Below, piece after piece: positions 27,181 through 39,400 of a stretch of DNA of 64,000 bases. The stretch comes from Ptychodera flava. Taxonomy: Eukaryota > Hemichordata > Enteropneusta > Ptychoderidae. The stretch covers positions 21,051,353 to 21,115,352 of the forward strand of contig NC_091946.1 of the NCBI RefSeq assembly GCF_041260155.1, in the 5' to 3' direction. Made by a program: the position numbers and the translations under genes. Position 1 is the stretch's first letter. Every line of letters starts with the position of its first letter. The notes beneath the pieces were generated by a model. It saw nothing but the letters and a program-made list of their open reading frames with translations, was not told where the DNA came from and searched no databases.

Positions 27181-27442
27181 TTATAAACTTTTTCCAAAGT
27201 CATGGTCAAGCAAGTCTACCAAATGAGTCAAACGAGAAGCGTTTTAGATAATTTATAGATTCTGATTTCTGAATTGATACCAATTAGATTTAAATTTCCG
27301 AAAAATTTTGAGAAATTGTCAGTGATTCATATATTTTTTCACCCAATCGCAGTCCTCTTACCAAATGTTGAAACTACTCCCTGTCTTTCAAAAAGTAACA
27401 TATGATTGGTGCATATGTGTAGGTTAGAGGTCATGATTCAAA
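27181..27442. promoter_or_regulatory. Candidate bidirectional promoter of AKAP14 and CDC16
   Basis: A short gap between the proposed AKAP14 first exon and the CDC16 start codon. It holds CAAT-box-like sequence in both orientations (CCAATCG at 27343, ATTGG at 27403), a common arrangement in bidirectional promoters. No TATA box is evident for CDC16. An upstream ATG at 27433 opens a six-codon frame (MIQNGG) that stops at 27453 and overlaps the CDC16 start codon out of frame, which could reduce initiation if it is transcribed. Confidence 0.45.
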
Positions 27443-30400
27443 ATGGCGGGTGATAATAATTCCAAAGTTGATGTTTCTGCCGAATGGGACTTGCGATCCC
27501 ACATAGTAAAGAAAGTTAAACAGTATGTACACCAGGTAATGTAATAACTTATTGATATACCGTCTGTGTTATTCTTATTTTTGCAATCACGCTTCGTATG
27601 CATGAGAAAGCACTCATTCAAAGCTGCCATGCGTGTGGGATAGTACATTTACGGTTTACGATGTTTACGCATGGGATGGCATACCCCTTGCTGCGGATCC
27701 GTAGCCCTACCACTCCCTTTGCTGGTTGTGTTGGGGGAGTGGGATCTGCAGCAAGCATACACCCAGCCTGGCATTGACGCTGGGACAGTAACAGTGTGCG
27801 CCCATCAAGTCGAGTCTTCGCCGACGTTAGTCGAGTCTTTTGTTGCGCTCGATCTCCCAACCTAGTCTATGCACGGTCCCTCCACAGTGTGGAGGGACCG
27901 TGGTCTATGACAGTGGTTTTACATGTTCGCCTGTTCTAGCGGGATGGTTGATGAGCTGCTTTTACATACCGTTCCCAGACACTTCGCACCAAAACCACTT
28001 CGCACCAAAACAACCTCGTACCAAAACCTCTTCGGCCCCAAAAATCACGTCGCCCAAAACCCATTGCGCCCCCAAAACAATGCCACTTCACTCTCCAATT
28101 TATCGGTAACCGTTAAAAGCTGAAAATAACCGACACTGCCAGTGAAGTTTTAATCACCTTTCTATCATCCCAGGACTGAAATCTTGAAATTGTACACATT
28201 TCGAGAAAATGACATCGCATCGTGCAATACCGCGCACGGCACCTGAAATGTACCATTTAGTAGTTTGCGTGTTTCTTTTTTTTCTAATATACCGTATGGT
28301 TTCATGGAAGAATAAATGGTTCATGGTAGCAAGTTGTAGGTAAAAAGAACGTTATGATACATCGTGGCATCGATGTTTTAGCCTGTTTTAGGACGAGTTG
28401 ACGGAACTATACTTTAGTGAAGTGGTTTTAGTACGAGGTGGTACTTGGGGCGAAGTGGCGTTGGACGAGGTAGTACTTGGGACGAGGTGGTTTTGGTGCG
28501 AGATGGTTTTGGACGAAGTTGTGTGGGGCGAACTGGTTTTGGTGCGAAGTGTCTGGACCCCTTACATACTGCCGGGTACTCGAAAATGTTAACGTCCCGA
28601 ATGTCTATACATATGCTGAGTGACAGTGTATTTAACTCATACAATCGCATATGAAGGCCATTTGTGAAAGCTTTGAAGAGTGAAAAGCATTTATTTACAG
28701 CTGTGAACAATGCTACTCAGACGTCTTGACCAATAATCCATAACACAACAGGTAGAAGTGATATTAGCACACCCATGGTGGTGGTTTACATGTCACAGTG
28801 ATGCCCTATCATAAAAGCAATTTTGAATTCCCTTCACTGCCAGTGTTTATTATGTCTAAAACAGCTTCAGAACTTTCATTATCCACAGAGTTAACGATTA
28901 AAGTACAGCTGATTAAGATGACTGGGTTTCAAAGTCAACACATGCAATATATTAACCGACACTGCAGACATCTGTCTGACTATTTTGCTCTCTTCTGTGA
29001 AACACAGCAAAGAATCAGTGAATAAATTGTGATCAGTGAGTAGAACATGCATCAGTTTCTCTAGTTATAAAACATGGTTGGAAGAAATCTCTCAGCATTT
29101 GTTAATGATTTTATGTAGACAAAGTGAAAGCTCAAACCCCTCTGGATTGGTAGCGGACCCATAATCAGTGTTGCAGCCAGGAATTTTAAACCAGGGGATA
29201 CTGTCCCACTATCTTTTATTTTGGGGGAAATTTTGCACATTTGGGGACAACATGCGGCAGTTGTCAATCAAATTTTGTATTTTTTTGTAACAAGTTAGTT
29301 TCACACACAAATAAAGTAAAGTTATCGAGACCGCGTCGCTATGCTTGAATTTCAGGCAAGTACCGTATCTGCCGCCAATGAGAGCTCAGTCAGACTATAA
29401 GCAAGTTATGATACCAAGTGCTGCTTTCTAATTACTTCTAATCATAGCTCTGAAAGTACATAAATATAAGCCTCAAAATAATCATGCAAAACAAAGGTAA
29501 TCGTCAGTAACAAATATAACTTTCAAACTGCACCCAAGACACTTGATTCATGAGTGCACCCAAGGTAGCGCTCAGTATGCAAGAATGCGGGACAACAAGT
29601 TCCGTTTTTGGGGTCATTGTCGCAAGGGAGCGTCTTGGCTGCAACACTGCAAAATGTTGCAGAACCAAACAATATTTATTCCATGCATTACCACCAGATA
29701 CCCAAGATTTTGTAACCTTTGAAAAATATCGGAATGGGTGTACTTTATTGGACACAAGGCTCATCTTTTATGTAAATTAGTAAATAGAATAAATACTAGT
29801 CACACACATGGTGAGAAATATGTTCTTATGTTGGGGTACCTTGTCTTTATTTATTTGATTTAACTTTATTTATGCACATGCAGCATGTACAATACTGCAT
29901 TAAAATGTACTGCCATACTTGTGAAGTGTGTCAATGCACTGACATAAGTCAAAGCGTATGTCCATAGTCGGTTTAGTTATTGGCAATAAATACATGCCGT
30001 ACTACTGATGTGTATCTTTGACACAATTAAATTTTACAAAGTCCCTTTATTCATGTAGTGCAAGACTTTACATATTCGTTGTGTTGATGTAATGCTGACT
30101 TGAAGAAATTTTCTGATAATTCCAAAATCACACAAGCTTTTAAATGTAACCTGTGTAGGGCTATGCTGCCATGCCTGTCTTCTTACATGTATGTAAAAAC
30201 TTCATGCTATGAAATTGAAGCTTTTTACTAATTTTTTGTCATCTTTGGTCTCTTTTCACAGCATCAGTATGAGACTGCCCTGTTTTGGGCTGACAAAGCA
30301 GCTTCTTTATCACATGGTGAGTGTTCACTGACCTTGCATACTGTCAGCACAGACCTTAGAACTATAAACTGGCCTAAGATTACCTCCAATAGAACACAAT

Positions 30401-33400
30401 CAGTAAAGGTCAAAGAGATAAAGTCAATGAAGAACACCAGGGAGCTTTCACAACGTTGTTTAGCAACTTGAGCTCTAGGATTATAATAGTTTGTAAAATT
30501 GTCCAGTTTGGGCCAAGTGTTCGATCTTCTCACTCGTTTTCATTTGTTTGTACGTGTAGAAAACACAAGCTGAAAACCATAGATAAATAAATATGTTTAC
30601 CATGATAAATATGAATATTGCTATATTAAACTCACTACTCAGCACACAAGGTTTGTAGTTTGCTGGTATGGCATTACCATTAGCTTATTAGCATACCAGA
30701 CATACATAAGAAATTTATCACCGTTTATTTCATTTGTTCAGTCTATGAGCAGGGCTAATGTGATTCCAGAAGCTTCACCAATTTTACTTTCCTTTTCTAA
30801 CTTTGTCTAATTGAAACATGCAACCATGTAAGTTCTTTTGTTCAAGTTGTTTGGGTTGCTATCAGTGTTGCTTGCAAACTGAAAAGATAGCTTTTATTAT
30901 TTCACCAAATCAAGAATGACGAAAGGAAGGTGTGTCCAGATGTCTTGCTAAGAGGCTCACCCTAAAAGTAGATTTTCCAATCTCCTGGTTGAAAGGTTTT
31001 TTCAATTTTCATGATCCCCTAGGATTATAGAAAGGATATTCAAGCAATGAATTTTTTTTCAATGAATTATAAGTGAAATCATAGTTGGGAGAAATGAAAG
31101 GCATACTCGACCAATTTCTTCAATCTTCGAACAATCTTTTTTTATAAAACCAATTTTACTTGCCTTTATAAATAAAGATCGTTTGAAGATTGAAAAAAAA
31201 CGGTCAAGTACATCTTACTTTCATTTCTCCACACTGTGTCAAGACTTTGCTGTACGCCCGCTTCTTCCAGATGACTTCAATAGTTGCAGTTTGACTGAGT
31301 CTATTTCTTGGAATTCTGAACTCATAGTTATAGCGCCCTCTATCAGAATATTAGTATTTTGCTATGAAACCATGTGTGTTTTTCAAATTTGTTCTGTTGG
31401 TGTCTGTAGTCAAATTTTTTCTCTAATTTTAGGAGACATTGAAGAGGTATATTGGATAGCCCAGTGTTTATATCTGACAGGCCAGTACCACAGGGCTGTA
31501 CATGCCATTAAAAGTAGAAAATTTGACAAGGTAAGTTGCTTATCAGAGAGCTAGGTAAACAATATTACTCTTCTTGTCAGATTCATTGTGGGATTTATTA
31601 AAACTGGTTATCCTGAAAGTCAGACAGTGTTTTGACAGTTTCCAAGCCACCGCCATTGAAGAGAATCTTCTTAGCATTTAACTGCTATTCTCAGCTGGGT
31701 GTATTCTTTGTATGATATTCTCATAAAATTTATTCTGCGATGTCAGTCATTGAACTGCTGTGTGACATTTCATGTCCATTGATTGCAGCAGTGCCATTCC
31801 TCAAACATTATAAGTTCAAATTTGGTCATTGTGATGGTAATGGCAACCAAAATCTGAAAACAATATTTTAAGAGTTTCTTCTGTAATTATCAGAATATTT
31901 CAGCTGATGATTGAAGAATTGTGGCTTTGATCTGCAGAAAAGATCCATCGGATATAATCATGTACCAGAACAAACCTTCATGGAAGTTCGAACTAACATA
32001 TTGTTCTTTCTTAATTCCTGCCCCTGCAGAAAGACATTGCTTGTCGATACCTAGCTTCAAAGTGTCATGTAAGTTCTAGTGATGTAATTTGTCATATTAA
32101 GGCTTAGTCATTTGTATCTTCCCACACTTATAATTCTTCTGTTCTAAATATCTCTTACATTTTTCCCTACTATGTAACTTGTCATCACAGCGTGTGTATG
32201 TGTAAAATTCACTGTTTTTGTTTACATTTGAATTCTAGTCCAGACCACCAGAATCCACTCGTCAACAATAACAACACAGTCTCCAAATGTACAGGCTGAG
32301 TTGACAAGCTGAATACTGTGTATATAAACATACTCTGGAGAGTGTAAAAGAAGCGATTACATGCTTTTCGAACCATGTGGATGGAAATTTAAAAGTTTTG
32401 CAGGACCAAAGTGGCAAAGTTAAATTTTTTGTGAATTATTTGTGGGACATAAAAACTATTAATCTGTTCACCCCTAATTCCCTGTAAACAGATCCACTCA
32501 CACCATTTATAGAAATGGGTTTGGACCAAACCATGGTGGTGAAAGGGTTGTAATGATCCTTTCTCTTTACTGTTTTGTTATTTCAGTTTGAATGTAAGGA
32601 GTACCAGGAGGCATTGGATGTCCTGGACATGATCGACTTCACTGCAAAAACACCAAACAAACATAAAAAGGAAGAGAGCATGGTGTCGGAGTTTGACCAT
32701 GGAATACCTCAATCGCAGGTGAATAAGTGGTAGTGAAGTATACAGTCATGTTTTTCAGCAAACTTGGCAATGCATGCAGACTCTGTGTTAATGGAGGAAA
32801 GTCTACCATTAGTGTTGATACTTCTGTAAAACAAAAGATTGTGACCTCTTGGCCATGGTGGCAGTGTTGTCAGCTGCTTGTTTTAACTTTGTTTCTCAAT
32901 TATATCACAGTCCCTCCCTAAAGATATATTTATCAGTAATGCTACAAAAACAAACAAAAGATCATGTCCTTCCACTGGTGATGGCGCTGTTGTTATCAGT
33001 GAACACGTAATGAAATTTCTAAGCTATTTGCCAATGTCTTTTTATCAACTCTTAAAAAATTGAGATTTTATGAAATTCTTACTTTATCTTCCGATTTTCC
33101 AGTTGAAAGGCTCCATGTGTTTACTCCGAGGAAAAGTTTACGAAGCCATGAATAACAGAGCCCTGGCAGCGGAGAGTTACAAGGAAGCGCTACAAGTGGA
33201 TGTGTACTGCTGTGAGGCTTTTGATTTACTAGTACGGCATAATATGCTGACAGCAAAGGAAGGTACTCTTCCAATACTTATCATAACCTCTTCTTTTCTT
33301 TTTCAAGAGAGGTATATTGAAGTACCCAGTATTTAGCCTAGCAACTCCAGGCTATCTATGCAATGTTCATGTGTGTAACATGCAAATTGTAACTTTCTTC

Positions 33401-36400
33401 AATTTAATTTCAGTCCAGAAGTATATTCAATCATCAATAGTAGCATTGGCCATTACTTGAATGATGTCTGTACAGAAAAGTTGACTACATGTAAGAGTGT
33501 TTCAAAACACAATAGGAAGTAGACCAAGAAAGTATTGTTGATACGTGGAACAAACAAATTCTGAAAAATCATCAAAAGTTACAGTTTCAGTGATATTACC
33601 GTAAGAGCTATAATTCATGGTCATCTCTGTTGGACTGATTTAGTTTTGACAAGATTTACCCCTTCAGTAGTCTAATAGAGGGCAGTAAACTGACAAGTGT
33701 TATAAGGTTTGATTTGTCATTTTATTAGGACTCCCTGAGTATGTGCTTCAAAATGGAAAGTTTTAACCATTTTCTCAAACTTTCTTAAGCACACTTTGTA
33801 CTATTCTCTCACCAAATCAAGAATAAGGAGTCAGTTTGCAAAATTTGACACTAGAGACACAAATTACTGAAATTTTACCAAGTTTTAATATTCAAAATAG
33901 CCACTCTATCTGTGTTTTGTAACTTGAAGTGAGAAGCTAAAATTTTCGATTTTCACAAAAACTGGATTATGAAAACTGCATATGCTTCAGAATGGATCCG
34001 CACAAGATGGAGACCAGCAAGGTATTATAAAAGTTGAGTTTCCGAAAAACTGTTCCAGAGGGGCATTCTAACTCTGAGTATTAACATAGTATGCTAGGGG
34101 GCAACAGAAATGCTAACAGCGTTCCAAAACAATGTACCCTGTGTACCATAACCTTACTGAAAATCTGTCTCACAATCCAAACTGTTGTGGAAGATGACGC
34201 ATGAAAGGGCGCCCAAACTTCCCTTGCTCAATGTACAATTGACCCTGTATCATGGAGAAAATCACTGAATGTCCCAACTTTGTACTTGTAACAGAGCAAG
34301 CGTTGCTAGAGTCACTGCCATTTGAACAGCAATGCCAAGAGGGCGATCTTGATCTATTGAAATTCCTGTACAGAAATAAACTAAACAAGGTAAGCTTTGA
34401 AGTCTGTTGTACAACCAAAAACGCATTGTGTCCTCCAGGCAAAATATGTTCTCTATATAGAATGAAAAAAATTCCATGTATTACCAACAACCGTTGCAAA
34501 GATTTCTGGAAGAGGATGCATTGATACAACACTGTCACTTGGAGTGTTACAGTACAGGGAGTGTTACAGTACAGGGAGTGTTGCATTTATTGCTACAGTT
34601 CAGTCCATCTGACAAAGATCATGTCAATAAAAATATCACCCTGTGTATTCAATACAAGAGATTTGGACCACTCTGTATGAAAATGTAAGGTCATTCTCAA
34701 AAACAGGATCCAGCAAGCAAAATATAGAATTAACACAATCTTCGAAGTATAAGTTCGTTGTATTGGTGTATGCTATGGTAACTTTTGTTATAATGTAAAG
34801 TTTCAGTGACAAAGGCAAAATGTCCATGATAAATTCTTGTCAGTGTGCTTGACGGCTACATTCTGTCTTTGTGTCATTGTTTCTCATTTTTCTCACCAGT
34901 TTGACAAGCCAAATGCACCAAGCCAACAGCCAGGTGTTGACGCCCTGCACGACAATCTAGACGTGGTCACCAACCTAGCTGAAAGACACTATTACAATTG
35001 TGATTTCAGGACATGCTATAAGATCACATCTGAGTATGTATGGCCTTTACTTTTTTATACCGTAGCAAGGCTGCCTTGTTCATTATTGGCCTCCATGTGC
35101 CGAAAGCACTGTCATTACTCTTTAAGTCTGTCTGTCTGTCTGTCTTGCTCTAGAGTAAATTTGTACTGCTCATAACTCAAACAGTATTGAAGCAAATGTT
35201 ACAACTTAGGTATGCCATAATATTTCTTGATGATTTTTATAACTGAGTGGGATAATGTAGATGTTGCTGGCATAATTAATATAAGATAAATTGGAGAAAT
35301 ATGATTTTTTTCATAAACTTTCTGTAAAGATGGAGCGTTTGTTTTTGTTAGGTTTTGTGATTCACTGAATTTTTTATGCTTCCACATCCATAGCATATAT
35401 GTAAGTACAAACTATGTTCTGTTTACTAATGAAAATGAAATTATTTTTACAGAAAACAAGATCGTTTTGTGTTTCTGTAGTATTATTTGCACTTCACGCA
35501 GTAGTACAAAACACATGATCAGAACTATTTTTGATAATTGCGTTGATGTTAAAAATAATATGTGAGTTCAAACTTTGTTCAGGATCCTTGTAACAGTTAC
35601 TGTCATATTTGTACAAATGGACAAAAACATAATGAAATAGAATTTTTCCAACTTTTATTAAGCCATTGTTCCAAATATGTTCTAATAGTCCTACAGGCAT
35701 TGGCATTAAGTGTAGCATAGTATGGTAAGATGTTGAAACTTGTCATTTCAAGAGATTTTATTTCAAAGAAGAAAAGAACCAATAATCCAAAAGACTTGAT
35801 GTATATGAATATAAATGCTTAACTATGTATGTTCTAATGTGGATGTAATTTTTTATTTGATGACAGGGTTCTGAATGTAGATCCATACCACACACAATGT
35901 CTTCCAATTCATATAGCAGCTCTCATAGAACTCAAAAAATCCAACGGTAAGTCCTGTAGCTTTTTTCTCTGAAGGTAGCCAGTACCTCAAAGCTGAAATG
36001 TTTAACTTTGCTCAAATTTTCGGTAAGGAAACTTTTCCTGACCCCTTTTGAAATAAAGAATAAAAAGCAGGGGTCAGCGTGCAAAAACTGGTGCTAGAGA
36101 AATACCACAATCTTTATTGACACTTTAAATTCAAAATGGCCGTCATCCATGTATTAACTGTACGTAAAGTTTTGATTGTCACAAAAATAAGGCAGTGACA
36201 TAGAATATGAATGATTATGAAAATATGAAAATGTAATGTCTAATGTATTGCTGGAAGCACGTCATAATAATATTCATTTGTGCAAAGTATATTAAATGAC
36301 CATTGTCTTCAATTATGCAAATATAATTACAATGAAGCATTGACAATTGTGAATATTTATGTATCTTGTATTTAGCATTCCATATATGATTGATGCAACA

Positions 36401-39400
36401 ATGAAACTCTAAAATCATAGCATCACCAGTACCGATACTGTACTAAATAAATATATAGCTTACCTACTTTCATTCCTTCTTTCTTCATCATTTTATCCCA
36501 TCTCTTTGTAGCCTTGTTTTATTTAGCTCACAAGTTAGTGGATATGTACCCCAACCAAGCAGTTGCTTGGTATGCTGTGGGATGTTACTATCTCCTCATT
36601 GGAAAGTTTGAACTAGCTAGGAGGTATTTCAGGTAAGACAGACGACATCACTCAAGCAGATGAGGTTCAACGTTCTCTCCCAGACATTTCATCCACTGCT
36701 AACATCGCAAAGTTAGTGGAATATATCTCTACATTAACATATTAAGATGTCACAGATTTGCAATCATGTTTTATTTTCAAGTAAATTTGAATTTCAATAC
36801 AGAAAACCAACAAACCAATCAAAACGTGATATTTTATATGTAACTCTCTAAAATTTTCCTCAGCTTGATGCCACAGTATAGAAATAATGTTTTTGGTATT
36901 TGCCATCTATACTGAATCATACACAGAATGTGGTATACATGTACATATTATCAATTGTTAATGTATTTTGTCTTGGTATGTAACTCTTGAACATTTGGGT
37001 ACACCCCAGGAAACACCAGGCCTAATTTTCACTATGACAAGAGTTTTGTTTCCTTTGGAGGCCTTCAGTAGCTCTGCCAAGAAATTGGACCCACTAGGAT
37101 TATGTAAAATTGTTCAGGATGGGCCAAGTGTTCATCAGACTTGTCCACAATAGTGACATGTTGAAAATGTGACAATCTTTCTCACAGCAAATCAGCGACA
37201 TTAGATAGGAATTATGGACCAGCTTGGTTGGCATTTGGACACGCCTTTGCAGCTGAAGGGGAACATGACCAGGCTACTGCAGCTTACTTTTCAGCGTCTC
37301 AGATCATGAGAGGGTGAGTACATGTAGGGGCATTGATGGGTTGATGTTACTTGACACAGTCGATGCTTGTTTTGTTCATGAAGAGAATTTTGATAAGGGG
37401 AGCATACCCTGGTATGCATAATTACAACAATATGGACCATTCACACCGGCAGCAAATAATGACTGTTGTGCCATGAAAAACAGTCGCTGTCAGCTCCTCT
37501 AACCCCTCGTTTCCCAGTGCAAAAATCCCGCTTTACAACAGAAAACAACACGTTCAAACCACGGAGTGATGTTTAAGGGATTAAATAGCCTCGGGGCATT
37601 TATAACATTTATAATAAAAATGATCACATTGTACATCCATGGTATTACCAGTGTGGGCAAGTTAACACTGACATAAACCTAGAAAATCTATGAGATGGAA
37701 ATGCATTACTTACATTAGGTACCAAAAGAAAAACCCTGCTACAGTCGTGTAGTTGATAATTTTCCATTCTAGACAGCTCTCCACATCTAAGCCATTGCAT
37801 GACATAAATAAATGAATAAATGGTTCCATTTACATGCTCTAATAGTTGAAAGCCATTAATGAACGTGTGTCAAAGAATTTCTAGCCAATGTTACATGGAG
37901 AACACATTATTTGTTCAACTTCTATTGAATTAAGACACTGGTATACTGTATTAATATTCCACTGTTCTCTATTTCAGTTGTCACTTACCAATGCTGTATA
38001 TAGGGCTGGAATATGGCTTAACCAATAATCCTAAATTAGCTGAGAAATTTTTCAAGCAGGCGTTGAGTATAGCACCAGAGGATCCGTTTGTGCTTCATGA
38101 AATGGGAGTCGTGGCGTATCACAATCATGAGTAAGTGTCGTACTTTGTTTAATTGGCAGTTTTGCCCTTTAAAACTCCCTTAGCTCCAACTTTTGGTGCA
38201 TTTCTCATATTATTTTTTTCTCTTTTAAAGTACATTTTTTTGTTAAGCTCTTCTCCCCAAATCATGTCAAAAAGTCCAGTCTTCAACTTGTCAAAACACC
38301 CTGTGTGTGTTTAATGTCCATCGTTATTGTTGAAAACCAAATTTTAGACCTGAATAAAATATGTTTGTGATTGGTTATATCTCTGACGCTCAACTCCAAG
38401 TCTTCAAAGGCCTGGTGTATAGTTTTCTTATGACAAGGCCATAGTTAACGATTTTTACAAATTCATTTGAGTGGCAATGAACCATTTGAATGGCTAATTG
38501 GAGCTAGACCTTTATTGGAACTCATTTTGAAACCTGTGAAGAAAAAACAAGTTGTCATCATGTTGTGAAAATCAACAGTATATATTTTTTCCATAGAGGT
38601 AATACCCTATAGGGAATAGCAGCCATTATGAATGGCAATGATCGGTAAACGAGATAATCAATATCTGGAATCTAAAAATTGTTGCCATTACCCGTGATGT
38701 TTATCCCTGATTCCAAAAACAATGCATATGGCTGAAATTTTAAAATGGAAAAGTTTTGGGAAAAGTTTAAACTTCATTATGCCAGCTGCATATTACAGAA
38801 ATCCTATAAAAAGTATGTCCACAAATCACTACTGGTATGAGACTTTTTTAAGAAAAGTCTAGAGTTCATGACTGTAGCCAGTGAGTTCAGAATTCTTAAT
38901 ATGACTTGGTCTGAGAACAGCATAGTGGTTTCTGTGATGCTATGCAGTATTTTCTGCCCAAGCAATTCAGACTTGTTTAACTTTTGCTGTTCGCTGTGAC
39001 TTAGGTTGATATTTCTTGTTCTGTGGTCATAAATAAAAGGTGCTTCCTTTTCCTTGATATTTTCTCTCTATAGTTGGAAGACGGCATTCAGGTATTTCAG
39101 CGATGCTCTGCGCATAGTGCAAGTAATTGGGTCAGAGATTATGACTGAAAAATGGGAACCACTGCTGAACAATTTAGGCCATGTATGTCGCAAAATGGGG
39201 TAAGGTTACACAGTAAAGCTCCTCAAGAATGCCATGTAAACTTTCAAAACAGTTTGCAGTGCAACAAACGAGACCTGTAGACAATAGATTGCTTTGTGGA
39301 AAGTATATGACTGATATGTAATTTTTTCTAGGGCAGAGAGGTGGTGAAATGATGTGTCAGTAATTTTTTAATACCCGAGTTAAAAAAAAAAAAGATTGTT

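Noticed and set aside
34530..34580. Tandem GAGTGTTACAGTACAGG repeats in a CDC16 intron
   Set aside because: Only two to three short copies; ordinary slippage.
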